From Promethearchaeota archaeon (GTDB lineage Archaea; Asgardarchaeota; Lokiarchaeia; Sigynarchaeales; SOKP01): a stretch of 7,587 nucleotides of DNA. Numbering within the stretch: the first letter of the stretch is position 1; every line of letters begins with the position of its first letter. Below, piece after piece: positions 6,418 through 7,587 of this stretch. The translations under genes and the position numbers were made by a program. A model generated the notes under the pieces. The model was given only the letters and a program-made list of their open reading frames with translations. It was not told the DNA's origin and did not search any database. The stretch spans positions 1 through 7,587 of the forward strand of contig WJKD01000586.1 of NCBI GenBank assembly GCA_014729315.1, read 5' to 3'.

Positions 6418-6609
6418 ATGAGCTCTAAAGAAGACATTGCTGCGGTTGCTAAAAAATATTTGACCAGATCAGGTTATGGTGATTCGAAGATAGTATTTGT
6501 TGAGGATAAATTGTATAAATGGTTAGTAAAAGCAGAAAACTCGTCTCTGAAGTTTCAAATTGAAATAACCAAATCAGGAGATAGCGTAATAAAGTTTGAA
6601 ATCTCATAG
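6418..6609 (+). CDS. Small hypothetical protein, 63 residues
   Basis: This is a short open frame with good signs of being real: a well-spaced ribosome binding site and a TATA-like box. The predicted shape is compact: an N-terminal helix (KEDIAAVAKKYLTRSGYG, residues 4-21) followed by three strands (KIVFVEDKLYKWLVKAEN, SLKFQIEITKSG, DSVIKFEIS). The alternation of hydrophobic and charged residues suggests a single alpha-beta domain, loosely like PepSY or GvpO-type small domains, but I cannot assign a family. No cysteine, signal peptide or membrane segment is present, so it should be a soluble cytoplasmic protein. It lies 254 bases after the PdxA-like gene and is probably transcribed separately. 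The region between holds no other gene beyond a 15-codon frame at 6350-6397 of doubtful meaning. Confidence 0.6.
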   Translation: MSSKEDIAAVAKKYLTRSGYGDSKIVFVEDKLYKWLVKAENSSLKFQIEITKSGDSVIKFEIS

Positions 6610-6799
6610 TTATTGCTGTGCTCGTATCATAATTCTTTTAGGTTTATGAATGCATATTTACGCTAAAATATCATCGCAATAAGATGGATTGCATAATACA
6701 TAATTTTAAAAATTATTAAAATTTAAAATCTGATTAGAAAAGATATGGTATTATTGCTTAAAATCAAGATAAAAATAAAAATGAAGAAAAGAAATAAGT

Positions 6800-7084
6800 T
6801 TAGGTTCTTTTCAATTCCATCTGGCTTATCGCTTTTCCAGACCGGAAAGGAATATCTTCGATCGAGTCACCTGGACAGTAATCGAATTTTTCTTTAAACT
6901 TTTCATTTAAAGACGAGAAATAGAGCGATAAAGGTAAATTCATTGGACAATTGTTATAGCAATTTCCGCATTCTACGCAACGATCTGCTACATGAGCTAC
7001 TCTTGTGAGTTGATATGTTTCCTTATTAATGGTTTTATCCTTTCTTTTTTTCTGTAAAATGCAATCAACGCAATAACAGTTTAA
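6800..7084 (-). pseudogene. 5'-truncated FdhB/Hdr-type Fe-S protein remnant
   Basis: The minus strand has 94 open codons, ending at TAA 6800-6802, with clear Fe-S protein sequence but no ATG, GTG or TTG before the motifs; a TGA closes the frame at 7085-7087. Counting from the codon at 7084, residues 3-8 read CYCVDC, the usual tail of a preceding cluster motif whose first half is missing. Residues 25-47 read QLTRVAHVADRC and then VECGNCYNNCP, a complete motif with Cys36/39/42/46. The following NLPLSLYF and the DYCPG segment near residue 70 fit the ends of dicluster Fe-S proteins that accompany FdhB/FrhB-type or heterodisulfide-reductase-type enzymes. The true protein would be several times longer. 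The fragment starts where the upstream same-strand gene stops, overlapping its stop codon in another frame. I read it as a decayed or rearranged gene remnant; a sequencing or assembly fault is the alternative. Confidence 0.7.
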
Positions 7085-7108
7085 TCAGTTTTTTCTGTAA
7101 AATCCAAT
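7046..7108. repeat. 20-base direct repeat flanking a gene boundary
   Basis: TTTTTTCTGTAAAATGCAAT (7046-7065) recurs as TTTTTTCTGTAAAATCCAAT (7089-7108), 19 of 20 bases identical and offset by 43. One copy lies inside the Fe-S remnant, the other inside the last codons of the right-edge gene, and they are read in different frames. The boundary between the two genes (7081-7084) lies between the copies, so the repeat may mark a recombination or slippage event. Confidence 0.65.
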
Positions 7109-7587
7109 ATGCTCTTTAACTCTTCTTTCGAGAGGTAATCTAAATATCCTTCCTTTTTCAAAAATTCCCGAACTGAGGGAACTCCGCTCGCGTATCGCTT
7201 ACCAATCTCTTCCCTAAAGATCTTTTTGGCTTGGGGATCGTCTACTTCGGTCAACCTTTTAAGGAGCGGGAATGCGAGGTTGCGGTGGAGGAGACGCGTA
7301 TCGTATCCATGTTCAGCCCACGCTTGGAGGTTAGAAGCGTGAGCCCATAACTCGGTCTTAGGGTCTATTTCATGAACACTCCCTCTGATGAGCCTATACT
7401 CCATGGAATGATCGAGAGTTTCCGCAGCTTCGTCGATGGACTCTATAGTCTCGATTACTTCGGAGTTGTCGGGAGTAATGTGCAGTAAAAGGAAGCGACA
7501 TTGGTTAAATCGCTTGCCGTCTACAAATATTACGGTTTCTAACCTGTCAACATCAACATAATAGGGCTTCCTCTGGACGAGTTCGAT
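7081..7587 (-). CDS. Lokiarchaeota-type LRR-associated protein, C-terminal part
   Basis: The frame is open from the right edge to TAA at 7081-7083, giving 168 C-terminal residues; the N-terminus is outside the window. The Met at 7404 is internal, because recognisable sequence continues before it (CRFLLLHITPDN, SIDEAAETLDHS). Residues 79-114 (ELWAHASNLQAW, then HGYDTRLLHRNLAFPLLK) and 118-155 (DPQAKKIFREEI, EFLKKEGYLDYLS) match a conserved block I recall at the ends of leucine-rich-repeat proteins that are numerous in Lokiarchaeota. No leucine-rich repeats are seen in this part. The block is helical and its function is unknown. The DNA is richer in G+C than the rest: for example 35 of 60 bases at 7261-7320. 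The stop is followed at once by an Fe-S gene remnant, so the last residues (DFTEKTD) may not be the native end. The family memory has not been checked by search. Confidence 0.7.
   Translation of the reverse strand: MELVQRKPYYVDVDRLETVIFVDGKRFNQCRFLLLHITPDNSEVIETIESIDEAAETLDHSMEYRLIRGSVHEIDPKTELWAHASNLQAWAEHGYDTRLLHRNLAFPLLKRLTEVDDPQAKKIFREEIGKRYASGVPSVREFLKKEGYLDYLSKEELKSILDFTEKTD

Noticed and set aside
6701..6732. An AT-only segment with mirror-like TTTTAAAAATTATTAAAA symmetry, considered as a terminator or origin element.
   Set aside because: Such symmetry is expected in sequence made almost only of A and T, and no further origin or iteron-like structure surrounds it.
6964..7087. The in-frame TGA before the Fe-S remnant as a possible selenocysteine codon.
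   Set aside because: The frame before the TGA has no Fe-S protein features and runs out of phase with the right-edge gene, so readthrough would not restore a sensible protein.

Overview
This is an A+T-rich window that looks archaeal. Gene starts are preceded by TATA-like boxes rather than bacterial -35/-10 pairs, one regulator gene appears to be leaderless with a TTG start, and there are three Fe-S electron-transfer proteins or remnants of them. The protein entering from the right edge carries a sequence block that I recall from leucine-rich-repeat proteins of Lokiarchaeota. An anaerobic Asgard archaeon is therefore my best guess. This rests on remembered family patterns, not on a search.

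Layout, left to right. Positions 1-328 hold no gene, but contain an AT-rich promoter region. Positions 329-1869 form a two-gene plus-strand operon: a TetR-type regulator followed 17 bases later by an EFR1-type flavodoxin/ferredoxin fusion protein. Facing it is a minus-strand ferredoxin-like protein (1956-2747) with two complete Fe-S cluster motifs and an incomplete third. Upstream of that, on the same strand, is a 393-residue protein (2923-4104) with two SAP/Rho-N-like helical repeats, a SWIM-type zinc motif and a possible OB-like end. It shares an intergenic promoter region with an unrecognised plus-strand protein (4242-4826). After a 347-base gap with a terminator-like hairpin comes a PdxA-family dehydrogenase (5174-6163), then a small 63-residue protein (6418-6609).

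The right end is on the minus strand. It holds the C-terminal 168 residues of the LRR-associated Lokiarchaeota-like protein (7081 to the edge), visibly richer in G+C than the rest. Directly behind it lies a gene fragment (6800-7084) that encodes the C-terminal part of an FdhB/Hdr-type Fe-S protein and has no usable start codon. A 20-base near-perfect direct repeat spans the boundary between the two.

Only the TetR-EFR1 pair shows clear operon organisation. The genes share a redox theme (flavodoxin/ferredoxin, polyferredoxin-like protein, FdhB-like remnant), but the window does not show one pathway joining them. I see no tRNA, rRNA, CRISPR array or intact insertion sequence.
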